This document shows, in pieces, positions 43,614-51,864 of a stretch of DNA of 64,000 nt (within the stretch, counting starts at the first letter, position 1; each line of letters opens with the position of its first letter). The notes under the pieces were generated by a model. That model ran no database searches. It was not told where the DNA came from and was given only the letters and a program-made list of their open reading frames with translations. The position numbers and the translations under genes are program-made. This DNA is from Bacteroides sp. (GTDB taxonomy: Bacteria; Bacteroidota; Bacteroidia; Bacteroidales; P3). Where the stretch lies: positions 372,001 through 436,000 of the forward strand of contig JAMPIH010000001.1 of the NCBI GenBank assembly GCA_023662825.1, read 5' to 3'.

Positions 43614-45854
43614 TTACAATACAACCACCTTGAAGGTGCGGGCATCCTGTCCGCGGGCCACCCTTACCAGGTAAACGCCCTGGGCAAGGTTCTTCACATT
43701 GAGCACGGGCTGAACTGTCTTGGCCTTCTTCTGTCCGTTAACCGAATACACTTCCGCATAGTCGAAAGCGCCGTCGATACGGATTTCGCCGTAGTTGCAG
43801 CTTACCTGTACGTCTTCCAACGCATCGCGGCCTTCCACGGCCACCGGTCCCACTTCATCTATGTAAAGATCCGTTATCTGCAAGAAAGAATAATAATCAA
43901 CCGGTACGGGGGAGACAAGGTGCAGACCGACGGCCCTGATACCATCTTCTTCCAGAGCGGGAAGTTCCACTTCGACATAACTACATTCCACGTATGGATG
44001 GGAAGGTTCCAGCACCATCTTTTTCACCAAAGTCTGTCCTTCGGCATCGTTGGTCTTACCTACGGTTATTTCGAAGGTTTCATTGGAAACACAACGGTAG
44101 TCGAAGGCAACTCTGTAGACTGTATTGGCCTTGAACAAGAACGGAGGCGAAACGAAATAATCATCGGCATCCTTTACCGTACCTGCCGGATTAATCATGG
44201 GATTGATAAAATATTCCAAAGCCGTCAGATCATCGAGGAATTGATAACCGCCGTACATCGTCGAAACATCAAATGTCCAACCGTCCTTGTTATTGTCGAC
44301 CGTTGTCCAGGAATGGGCCATGGTATCGGCCGAAATAAAATCGGTGAAATAGTAGGTCGGATCCATGGCGGGTCCCGCCACATTGACGTTGCTGAGAACA
44401 CTGGATTCTCCCTCTTTGTTTACAGAATAGATTTCATAGCTGTAACCATCCAATACCTCAATTTTCGTGTCGGTAAAGACCGTATCCTTCAAGTTGTCGG
44501 CCACCACGATAGAATCGGGGAAACGAACGATCCTGTAGCTGATTTCTTCGGGGTTCACATAACCGTTGTTGGCACCGGTCCTGGTCTTTTCCCAAACGAT
44601 CTGCAATTCCTTGCAGCCTTCCTTTTTGTTCACTTTCAAGCCTTTTACCTTGGCCGGCGCATCCGGTCCCACATAAATGTGGATATAGGCTTTTTCGCCT
44701 TCCCCTTGGGCGTTTACGGCCACCAAGACGTATTCCTGAGGTCCGTACTCAGGCACGTTATCGTCTTCCCAGGTCATCTTCTTTCCGATTTCGGTTGCGG
44801 GCAGTGTGGCCACTTCCTTGCCGTTTCTCCATATCTTTATCTGCTGCAGGCCTTGCAATTCCTTGCCTCCGAAGTCCACTTTGGGGGTTGTCCATTGCAA
44901 GGTGGCTTTCAGCGCACCGGAAGGATCCGGAATCACAGAAACATTCTCAGGAGCGGCCGGAGCGTCTTCTCCCCCGAGAACAAAAGGTATGTACAGCCCG
45001 TACAATACGGCTTTGCTCTCGGCATCGGCTACAACACCCAAATCCTTATAGGTGACAGGGTTGGCATTCAAATCAAATTGAATAAGATGATAGTTCCTGG
45101 CCGTATCAAAATCTTGTGAAATCGCGGCCCAGTACAGCATATTATCCGTATGATCCACCTCGGCGCCCCAGAAAGAGGTGGGTGACCCATACGGGGTCTT
45201 GCACAAAGCCTTTACCTTGCCCGTTTGCTTATCCGCTTCGTACAGCACACCGTCGCGTCCTATCACATACAGATGGCCTGTGTAATCAGCGGCAATGGCG
45301 TGATAGAACTGTACAGTATCCAACACAACCTTCTTATTCATTTTCCCGGTCTTCAAATCTACCGTGAACAGACGGGTAGCCGGATAGTTTCCCACCTCTC
45401 CTTCATAGTCGTAAGAAATGGCATACATCGTGGAATCTTTGTAGCTGTAGGTCATATCCTGTACCCGCATGCTCACGTCTTCCGCCCACGGACCGATGGC
45501 ATGCTTCTCTCCGGTCTGCATATCCACGGCAATAAGATCCTCCGGTTGCGGAGGAGCCGCATCCAGATACAGATAAGACAGACCGTAGTACATACCGTTA
45601 GCCGCGGCGCCGGCAAAAAATGAATTTTCCGACTTAAAGGATTGCCACAACTCCGTTTTTTGCGGTTTGTCCGCATAAAACGAACCTATGCCGAAATCTC
45701 CGAGACCGAACTTGTAGTTTGCCAGAAAGAACGCATAGATCTTACGATGCGGCGCCTTTTGCCCGGCATCTTCTGTCCGTACCGTTCCTGCAAGCGTGAA
45801 TCCCGATGCAAGCAATGCGAACAGAAACAAAACAATGTTTCTTTTCAGTTTCAT
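43614..45854 (-). CDS. T9SS-type secreted protein with beta-propeller-like and FnIII domains
   Basis: A 746-residue protein. Signal peptide 1-22; about 35-305 is a propeller-like array of short strands (MTYSYKDSTMYAISYDYEG, AIAADYTGHLYVIGRDGVLY, EVDHTDNMLYWAAIS); two FnIII domains about 310-500; an anchor-J-like domain about 505-685; and a C-terminal sorting-like domain 690-746 ending NLAQGVYLVRVARGQDARTF, without YPNP. A strong AGGAGG Shine-Dalgarno site (45865-45860) lies 5 bases before the ATG, which is rare in this genome and suggests high translation. It lies directly downstream of regulator 2. Confidence 0.85.
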   Translation of the reverse strand: MKLKRNIVLFLFALLASGFTLAGTVRTEDAGQKAPHRKIYAFFLANYKFGLGDFGIGSFYADKPQKTELWQSFKSENSFFAGAAANGMYYGLSYLYLDAAPPQPEDLIAVDMQTGEKHAIGPWAEDVSMRVQDMTYSYKDSTMYAISYDYEGEVGNYPATRLFTVDLKTGKMNKKVVLDTVQFYHAIAADYTGHLYVIGRDGVLYEADKQTGKVKALCKTPYGSPTSFWGAEVDHTDNMLYWAAISQDFDTARNYHLIQFDLNANPVTYKDLGVVADAESKAVLYGLYIPFVLGGEDAPAAPENVSVIPDPSGALKATLQWTTPKVDFGGKELQGLQQIKIWRNGKEVATLPATEIGKKMTWEDDNVPEYGPQEYVLVAVNAQGEGEKAYIHIYVGPDAPAKVKGLKVNKKEGCKELQIVWEKTRTGANNGYVNPEEISYRIVRFPDSIVVADNLKDTVFTDTKIEVLDGYSYEIYSVNKEGESSVLSNVNVAGPAMDPTYYFTDFISADTMAHSWTTVDNNKDGWTFDVSTMYGGYQFLDDLTALEYFINPMINPAGTVKDADDYFVSPPFLFKANTVYRVAFDYRCVSNETFEITVGKTNDAEGQTLVKKMVLEPSHPYVECSYVEVELPALEEDGIRAVGLHLVSPVPVDYYSFLQITDLYIDEVGPVAVEGRDALEDVQVSCNYGEIRIDGAFDYAEVYSVNGQKKAKTVQPVLNVKNLAQGVYLVRVARGQDARTFKVVVL

Positions 45855-45859
45855 TACAT

Positions 45860-45865
45860 CCTCCT
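45860..45865 (-). promoter_or_regulatory. Consensus Shine-Dalgarno site AGGAGG
   Basis: AGGAGG on the minus strand with a 5-base spacer to ATG 45854. Most genes here have weak or no SD sequences, so this site is notable and fixes the start. Confidence 0.75.
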
Positions 45866-46017
45866 ATTTTTTAAGATTTAACATTTTTTCTTTTTCCGTG
45901 TACCCCGGATCTCAACCCGAGGTTTACGAATACAAAGCAAAACGAATAGATGTAATAATAAAAGAAAGTTATATCATTATGGTATCATACACCAATATAA
46001 AAAACAAAGAATCAGTG

Positions 46018-46040
46018 CAAATAAAATTTAAAAAACGTAG
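46018..46040 (-). promoter_or_regulatory. Conserved 23-bp element between regulator 2 and its T9SS cargo genes
   Basis: On the plus strand CAAATAAAA, TTT, AAAAAACGTAG; only the three central bases differ from the element at 24088-24110. It starts 17 bases after the regulator stop. On the minus strand its end TTTG is followed after 18 bases by TATATTGG, one mismatch from the -7 consensus, so the element may overlap the -33 region of a cargo promoter. Confidence 0.5.
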
Positions 46041-46057
46041 GTCTTTGTGTCTAAAGA

Positions 46058-47668
46058 TTAGAGCGTTTTCAGGAATTCGAGAATCGTTTTCTCCGGCGGG
46101 ATGCCCAATTTCTTACGGATCTTCGAACGGTTGTTGTTCAAACTCCTGTCGGTGCAGTTCAGAACGCTGGCAATGTCTTTCGAGGTAAATCCCACCAACA
46201 GCATGGCACATATCCTTTTTTCAGAATCCGACAGCTCCGGATAGTCGCGGGAAAGCTTCTGCAGGAACTCTCCGTAACGGGCGTCGGAGAAATTATTCAG
46301 CAGGGTCTTGTTTTCCGAAACAATCTCTATCAACTGATTGTAATTGGATTTCAAGGCCTTTTTATCCGTTTCCGACGAAGTGTGCGTCGCCATGTTCCGC
46401 AGGCTGTCAACCACTTGCATGATCACAGTGCGCAGTTCATGGAAATAGATGGCGATGTCGGTCATCGTTTCGTTGTCTTTCTTCCGTTCCCTGAACCACA
46501 TCTCCGCCTGTTTCGCGTGGTTCCTGATCTTCATCCGGTACCTGTAATACCAAAATCCTATCAACAGCAAGAAAATGATGATAAAACCAACAGTCAGAAT
46601 GCGGTTCCTCAACATCCTCGCCTCAAGCCTCTCAAGATATTGATCCCGTTTGGCTATATCGTACATCAGCTCCTTTTCAGCAATACGCCCCCTGTCGATG
46701 TCCGATTCCAAGGAATCCTGCGCCGCACTAAGCTGCTGATAGAATGTGGAAAGCTGTGCATACTCCTTTTTCTTTAAACTTACCGAAGCCAAATTCTTGA
46801 GAAACTGAATCTTGGTTTCCCAGTCGGAAACCTTGTCCGCGATGGCCAGACCCGCCAGGAAATCGTTCTCCGCGCTATCCAGACAGTTCTTCGCAAGCCT
46901 CAATTCTCCCCGGTTCAACAAATAAGCCATATGATATTCAGGAAGATACAATATAGAATCCGGACACTCGAGCCGAATCCTTTCCAAAGTGTGCAGTCCC
47001 TGATCCGGCTGCCCTGCATACTGATAGGCCAACGAAAGATTCAACAAGGTAACCAATCGTAGTTTATTTATCTTGTATCTGTATGTAAGCCAATCTATCT
47101 CGTTAAGAGACATGATGCATTTATCGTAGTCCTCGCTTTGGCCGTACATAATGGCGATCTCCCCCATCGTCTTAAGCAGGTTCACCGTATCGGCCTTGGC
47201 GGAATAATACCGGTAGGATTCATCGAGATAGGTCTTTGCCAAGTCGTTGTTTTTCAAACGAAGGTATATGGAACCCACCAATCGGCCGGCATCGGCCCGC
47301 TGTTCTTCCGTACCGGCTTCCTGCAAGGCCAACAAGGCCTTGTGGGTGTTCGACAGCGCCATATCGTATTTTTTCAAGGACGAGAACGCCCTGCCCAGAT
47401 CGATATACCCCTGGATAATCTTCTCATCATCCTTCAGCTGCTTGCCGATTTCCAGTTCAAGATAGGCCCAGCGTATGTCTTCCACGGCATTTCCGTTTAC
47501 CGAACCTATGGCGTTCCGGCAGGAATCATATTGGGCAATCAACTGCGTGAATTTGTTGCCCCTAAAAAAAACGGCACCCCTCGCCGTGCAGAGACAAGAC
47601 CCGGACACCACAGCGATCAAGGTGCATATAACTTTAATTCTAAGCGAAATGATAAATCTTGTTCTCAT
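46058..47668 (-). CDS. TPR / transmembrane / LuxR-type HTH regulator 2
   Basis: A 536-residue paralogue of regulator 1. N-terminal signal/anchor about 9-31; TPR repeats about 60-320 (IIQGYIDLGRAFSSLKKYDM and LNLSLAYQYAGQPDQGLHTL); transmembrane helix about 357-377; cytosolic linker with FHELRTVI (His410 region), which resembles a histidine-kinase H-box although no kinase ATP domain follows; and an HTH at 478-536 (SDSEKRICAMLLVGFTSKDI ... SLNNNRSKIRKKLG). It starts 16 bases after a glycosyltransferase gene in the porQ-led run and precedes two T9SS cargo genes. Confidence 0.87.
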   Translation of the reverse strand: MRTRFIISLRIKVICTLIAVVSGSCLCTARGAVFFRGNKFTQLIAQYDSCRNAIGSVNGNAVEDIRWAYLELEIGKQLKDDEKIIQGYIDLGRAFSSLKKYDMALSNTHKALLALQEAGTEEQRADAGRLVGSIYLRLKNNDLAKTYLDESYRYYSAKADTVNLLKTMGEIAIMYGQSEDYDKCIMSLNEIDWLTYRYKINKLRLVTLLNLSLAYQYAGQPDQGLHTLERIRLECPDSILYLPEYHMAYLLNRGELRLAKNCLDSAENDFLAGLAIADKVSDWETKIQFLKNLASVSLKKKEYAQLSTFYQQLSAAQDSLESDIDRGRIAEKELMYDIAKRDQYLERLEARMLRNRILTVGFIIIFLLLIGFWYYRYRMKIRNHAKQAEMWFRERKKDNETMTDIAIYFHELRTVIMQVVDSLRNMATHTSSETDKKALKSNYNQLIEIVSENKTLLNNFSDARYGEFLQKLSRDYPELSDSEKRICAMLLVGFTSKDIASVLNCTDRSLNNNRSKIRKKLGIPPEKTILEFLKTL

Positions 47669-47684
47669 CAGGACAAACTAACAC

Positions 47685-48461
47685 TTAATACTTCCGTTTT
47701 ACGGGCATGAACAACCGGAGCACGATCAATCCGTGAAAGAAAAGCGTGGAGGGCAGGCCGAAGTTGAGGCGCATGATGCGGAAACGCTCCCTCCACGAGA
47801 GAACCAGCATCTTGCGCGATTTCCCGCCCTTGAGGTAGCAAGAAACTGTCTGGTGGGTGTTGGCGATACGGCGCGCCTTCTTGAGTGCCTGCAGCACCCA
47901 GTTGTAGTCGGCCGAACATCTGTAGCGCATCTCGTAGGGCCCGGCCAGTTCGCGGCGCACCAGCACCGACTGGTGGCACACCAGCATGCCCATGCGGAAA
48001 CTCCCGGGCGTAAGCCTTTCGGGCGCGCGCAAACGCCTCATGCCCGCCGGCTTCCAGTCGGAGTCCACCAGCTGCGTCTGGCCGTAATACACGTCCGCCC
48101 AGCCGTCGGGCGTGGCATCGCTGCGCACGTCCTTGGCGAACATATCCGCCAGAAATCGGTCGGAATAGATAAAGTCGCCCGCGTTCAGGAACCATACATA
48201 ATCGCCGGTGGCCATCTTCAACCCCTTGTTCATGGCATCGTAGATGCCCCTGTCGGGTTCCGACACCATGCGCGACACCAGGTCGGCGTTTTGCGCTATC
48301 AGTTCCACGGTGCCGTCTTTCGAGGCTCCGTCCACCACGATATACTCGATGTGCGGGTAACGCGCCTTTTGCGCGCGCACGCTCTCCATAGTCTTGGCAA
48401 GGTGTTCCTTAGCGTTGAACACCACCGTGATGATGCTTACGAGTGGCAGGTTGTTTTCCAT
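47685..48461 (-). CDS. Family 2 glycosyltransferase, WcaA-like
   Basis: A 258-residue GT-A enzyme: VSIITVVFNAKEHL, VVDGASKDGT (42-51), SEPDRGIYDAMNKG (67-80) and the metal motif LNAGD (92-96). The SEPDxGIYDAMNKG block is typical of colanic-acid-type GT2 enzymes. It lies 17 bases after the DPP11 gene and 16 before regulator 2. In Bacteroidales, T9SS cargo can be joined to A-type lipopolysaccharide, so a role in the anchor glycan is possible but only suggested by position. Confidence 0.9.
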   Translation of the reverse strand: MENNLPLVSIITVVFNAKEHLAKTMESVRAQKARYPHIEYIVVDGASKDGTVELIAQNADLVSRMVSEPDRGIYDAMNKGLKMATGDYVWFLNAGDFIYSDRFLADMFAKDVRSDATPDGWADVYYGQTQLVDSDWKPAGMRRLRAPERLTPGSFRMGMLVCHQSVLVRRELAGPYEMRYRCSADYNWVLQALKKARRIANTHQTVSCYLKGGKSRKMLVLSWRERFRIMRLNFGLPSTLFFHGLIVLRLFMPVKRKY

Positions 48462-48478
48462 CGCTAAACAGTTCGGGG

Positions 48479-50692
48479 TTACTCAACGATGTCCATTTCG
48501 TCGATAAGCCGCGTGGCACCGGCGAACTTGTCGATGATAAAGAGGCAGTAGCGTATGTCGAGCATGATGTTGCGGCACATCTCGGGGTCGTAGCGTATGT
48601 CGCTCATCGTGCCTTCCCAGTTGCGGTCGAAGTTTATGCCCATCAGGTAGCCGTCGCCGTTGAGCACCGGACTGCCCGAATTGCCGCCCGTGGTGTGGTT
48701 GGTGCCGATAAAGGCCACCGGCATCTCGCCCAGGGCATTGGCGTAGCGGCCGTAGTCTTTCCTGGCGTAGAGGTCCTTGAGCCTGGCCTCCACCACGTAG
48801 TCGTAGATGTCGGGGTTCTCCTTCTGCATGATGCCGTCCAGGGTGGTGTAGTGCCGGTACCTTACCGCGTCGGCGGGCGAGAATCCCTTAACCTTGCCGT
48901 AGGTTACCCTGAGCGTGAAGTTGGCGTCGGGATAGAAACGGCTGCTGCCCACGTTGTGAACCGGCTCCTGCGCCTTGTTGCCCACGAACATCAGCTTGGC
49001 GAACGCCCCGCTTTCCTTCATGGCCAGCTGTCCTTTCATATAGACGCGCTGCAGGCTGTCGATCCGCTTCCTGCCCTGCGCCAGCATGGGCGACACCATC
49101 TTCTGGTAGATGCCGAACATCACCCCGGCATAGCTGTACAGAGGGTCTTTCTCTATCTTCTTGTAGTCGGAAGCCTTGTACTTGTCCAAGAAAGCCGTGA
49201 GCCTCTTGGACGAGGGGAACAGCGATTTCCCGTAAAATTCGTTCACCAGCCTGTCCAAGTCGGAGCCCACCAAGTCTAAGAGCTGGGCGTTCAGGCCGTT
49301 TTCCTGCCGGGTCAACGTAAGCATGGTGACAAACAGCTGTCTGTCCACCTCCTCGTTGTAATCCTTGAAGAACTTCTGCGCCTTGGCGCGGCATTCCTCC
49401 AAGGCCTGCTCCAGGCTTACGCTCCGGTCCTCGCCCTTGGAAACCCGGCACAGTCTGTTGAACGAGTAGGCGAACGAAACCGCTTCGGGCGCAAAGATGT
49501 GTTCCTGGAAAATCACCGCCAGCGTGAGATAGAGTTCCATATCCTTATAGGCTTCCTTGAGCGCGGGCAACACCCCGGCGTATTCCGCGTTTACAGGTGC
49601 TTCAGCCCAGTCCTGGAACACCTTCTCGTAGTCGCGCTTGCTGCCCAATACGTTGATGCGGTTGATGCCCTTCATCTCACCCATCCATTTCTTCCAGCCG
49701 TTGGCTATCGAGGCGGCCTTGGCCGCATACTGTATGCGCACGGCCGGGTCGCGCTCCATGGCGGCCTTGATCACTTCCAGACGCGCGGTGCGGGCGGCCA
49801 CCCGCATGGGGTCTTCTAAGTTAAGCACCTGTTCCACGCCGTAGGAACTGAGGTATTCCTGCGTCCTGCCCGGATAGCCGAACACGAAGGTGAAGTCGCC
49901 CTCGTCGTAGCCGCGCAGGTCGATCTTAAGGTGTTCCTTGGGCTTATACGGTTGATTGTCGGGACTGTAGGCGGCCGCGCGGTTATCCTTGTCGGCATAG
50001 ATGCGGAACACCGAGAAATCGCCCGTATGACGGGGCCACATCCAGTTGTCGGTGTCGCCGCCGAACTTGCCGATGTTGGAAGGCGGCGCCCCCACCAGAC
50101 GCACGTCCTTGAACACATCGTAAACGAAAAGGTAGTACTGGTTCCCGTAGTAGAACGGCAGCACCTTGATGTCCGTGTTTTCTTCGGCAAGGCTCCGCTG
50201 CAGGCGTTGCGCGCGAGCCCTGATGCTGTCCTGACGCTCGGCTTCGGGCATTCGGGCGGTGATGCCCTCCAGCATGATGTCCGTTACGTCGCGCATCTCG
50301 CGCAGGAAGCGCACTTCCAGGCCGGGGCAGGGCAGTTCGTCCTGCAAAGTCTGCGCCCAGAAACCCTTGGTAAGGTAGTCGTGTTCCACCGAAGAATGGT
50401 ACTGGATATAGCCGAAACCGCAGTGATGGTTGGTGAGCACGAGCCCCTGGCCGGACACCACCTCGCCCGTGCATCCGCCGCCGAACTGCACGATGGCGTC
50501 CTTGAGCGACGAACGGTTTATGCTGTAGATGTCTTCGGCGGTAATCTGCAGGCCCAGCCGCCGCATGTCGTCCTGGTTCTGCTGCAGCAGAAGGGGCAGC
50601 CACATGCCTTCGTCGGCACGGATTCCGGCACAGAAAGAAAGCGCGGTGCCCACGCAAACCGTCAGGTTCAGTATCGTTCTTCTAAAAAACAT
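48479..50692 (-). CDS. dpp11: S46 dipeptidyl-peptidase, DPP11 type (Asp/Glu-specific)
   Basis: A 737-residue periplasmic serine exopeptidase with signal peptide 1-26. The chymotrypsin-like triad is visible: NHHCG (88-92), Asp225 in RHTGDFSVFR, and Ser672 in TTGGNSGSPV. Specificity of S46 enzymes depends on the residue 18 positions after the serine: Gly in DPP7 (hydrophobic P1) and Arg in DPP11 (acidic P1). Here it is Arg690 in INFDRNWEG, so release of dipeptides after Asp or Glu is predicted. It lies 24 bases behind porQ. Products could feed the POT transporter encoded elsewhere in the window. Confidence 0.92.
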   Translation of the reverse strand: MFFRRTILNLTVCVGTALSFCAGIRADEGMWLPLLLQQNQDDMRRLGLQITAEDIYSINRSSLKDAIVQFGGGCTGEVVSGQGLVLTNHHCGFGYIQYHSSVEHDYLTKGFWAQTLQDELPCPGLEVRFLREMRDVTDIMLEGITARMPEAERQDSIRARAQRLQRSLAEENTDIKVLPFYYGNQYYLFVYDVFKDVRLVGAPPSNIGKFGGDTDNWMWPRHTGDFSVFRIYADKDNRAAAYSPDNQPYKPKEHLKIDLRGYDEGDFTFVFGYPGRTQEYLSSYGVEQVLNLEDPMRVAARTARLEVIKAAMERDPAVRIQYAAKAASIANGWKKWMGEMKGINRINVLGSKRDYEKVFQDWAEAPVNAEYAGVLPALKEAYKDMELYLTLAVIFQEHIFAPEAVSFAYSFNRLCRVSKGEDRSVSLEQALEECRAKAQKFFKDYNEEVDRQLFVTMLTLTRQENGLNAQLLDLVGSDLDRLVNEFYGKSLFPSSKRLTAFLDKYKASDYKKIEKDPLYSYAGVMFGIYQKMVSPMLAQGRKRIDSLQRVYMKGQLAMKESGAFAKLMFVGNKAQEPVHNVGSSRFYPDANFTLRVTYGKVKGFSPADAVRYRHYTTLDGIMQKENPDIYDYVVEARLKDLYARKDYGRYANALGEMPVAFIGTNHTTGGNSGSPVLNGDGYLMGINFDRNWEGTMSDIRYDPEMCRNIMLDIRYCLFIIDKFAGATRLIDEMDIVE

Positions 50693-50716
50693 GGTGTATT
50701 GATTTTCGGTAAGGGA

Positions 50717-51811
50717 TTACTTGCCGTCCGCCTTTTCGAACGCCTGGGTAGCCTTGGTCTTGCGGTGCCTGTTGAAGGCATCCAGGTCTAAGGTAAGGCT
50801 TATGTAGTTGGGTGATCCCAACTTATGGTAGCGCGAACGCGAGTAGCTGATGTTGAATTTGGAGATGCGGAAGCCCACGCCCCACGAGAAGCCCACCACA
50901 CCGGCCTTGGAGGGCTGCATCATGTCGCGCGAGCGCATATAGTTGTACGATGCCCGAACGTAGAAGCCCCGGTAGGGAATCAGTTCCAGCCCCACCACGA
51001 TGTGCCGCCCTAAGTTGTCGAAGAAGTCGGCGGCGCCGTTGCGTTTCTTCACCTCGCCGGTGATCAGGTCTTTCTCGGCATAGGGATCCTCGTAGTTGAG
51101 CCGCCATTTCTGCAGGTTGGGAAACTCGAAAAAGATACGCAGGGGCGTGTGGGGGATGCGCTGGGAGAGCGCCACCGCCACCTCGAACGGCATGCGGGTG
51201 TAGCCGTCGCCCGAATAGGATTTGAGCGCGCCGCCCATGTTGCGCAACAGCAGCGAGACGGCGAACAGCCTCGAGGTATTGGCGTAGGTGGCGCTTACAT
51301 CCACCGCCATGCCGAAGGCGTTGTACGACTCTATGCTCGAATAGATCATCTTGAAGTTGGCCCCGATCGTGAAATGGCTGTCCAGCTCGCGCCCCCAGCC
51401 GAGAATCACCGCCGCGTCGTTGGCATAGACCGTGCCCAATTTCTGGTCGAACTCGTTGGTGGCGGTAATCTTGCCGTAGGCCCCGAACTGGGCGTGGATC
51501 GCGAAACTGCCCACGTTCTTGAACGTGCGGCTGTAGGAGGCGAAGCCGTAGTTGGTACCGTTGAAGTAATTCACGATGTTGACCGCCAGATGGTTGTGGA
51601 TCTCGTTCGTGATAAGCGAGGGATTGGCGAGCGAAAGGGTGATGTCGGCGTCGCGCACCGAGAGGAACTCGGCGCCCATTGAGCCGATACGCGCCGAATT
51701 GGCCATGTCCAGAAAGGTAAACGACGAACGCCCGAACTGCGCCCGCGCAGCGGAAAGGCAGCCCAAGAACAGACCCGCCCAAAGAAGCATCCGTAAGGTT
51801 TTTCCTTTCAT
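50717..51811 (-). CDS. porQ: Type IX secretion system outer-membrane protein PorQ
   Basis: A 364-residue protein with signal peptide 1-24 followed by QFGRSSFTFLDMANSARIGS, the typical start of mature PorQ, and a beta-barrel pattern of the FadL/PorV type (FGAYGKITATNEFDQKLGTVY, FRISKFNISYSRSRYHKLGS). In Porphyromonas, PorQ belongs to the outer-membrane attachment complex with PorU, PorV and PorZ that processes and anchors T9SS cargo. ATG 51811 is preferred over ATG 51820, which lies only 2-5 bases from the predicted transcript start. It heads a tight run with dpp11, a glycosyltransferase and regulator 2. Confidence 0.9.
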   Translation of the reverse strand: MKGKTLRMLLWAGLFLGCLSAARAQFGRSSFTFLDMANSARIGSMGAEFLSVRDADITLSLANPSLITNEIHNHLAVNIVNYFNGTNYGFASYSRTFKNVGSFAIHAQFGAYGKITATNEFDQKLGTVYANDAAVILGWGRELDSHFTIGANFKMIYSSIESYNAFGMAVDVSATYANTSRLFAVSLLLRNMGGALKSYSGDGYTRMPFEVAVALSQRIPHTPLRIFFEFPNLQKWRLNYEDPYAEKDLITGEVKKRNGAADFFDNLGRHIVVGLELIPYRGFYVRASYNYMRSRDMMQPSKAGVVGFSWGVGFRISKFNISYSRSRYHKLGSPNYISLTLDLDAFNRHRKTKATQAFEKADGK

Positions 51812-51828
51812 ATCCGGCATAAAGGTGC

Positions 51829-51859
51829 CAAATTTACGAAATTTTCGTTTGTAACCCAA
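51829..51859 (-). promoter_or_regulatory. Promoter of the porQ-led operon
   Basis: On the minus strand TTG (51859-51857), 20 bases, then TAAATTTG (51836-51829). Transcription should start near 51823, giving a leader of about 12 bases to ATG 51811. The box sits directly after the mutS2 stop. Confidence 0.7.
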
Positions 51860-51864
51860 CCACC

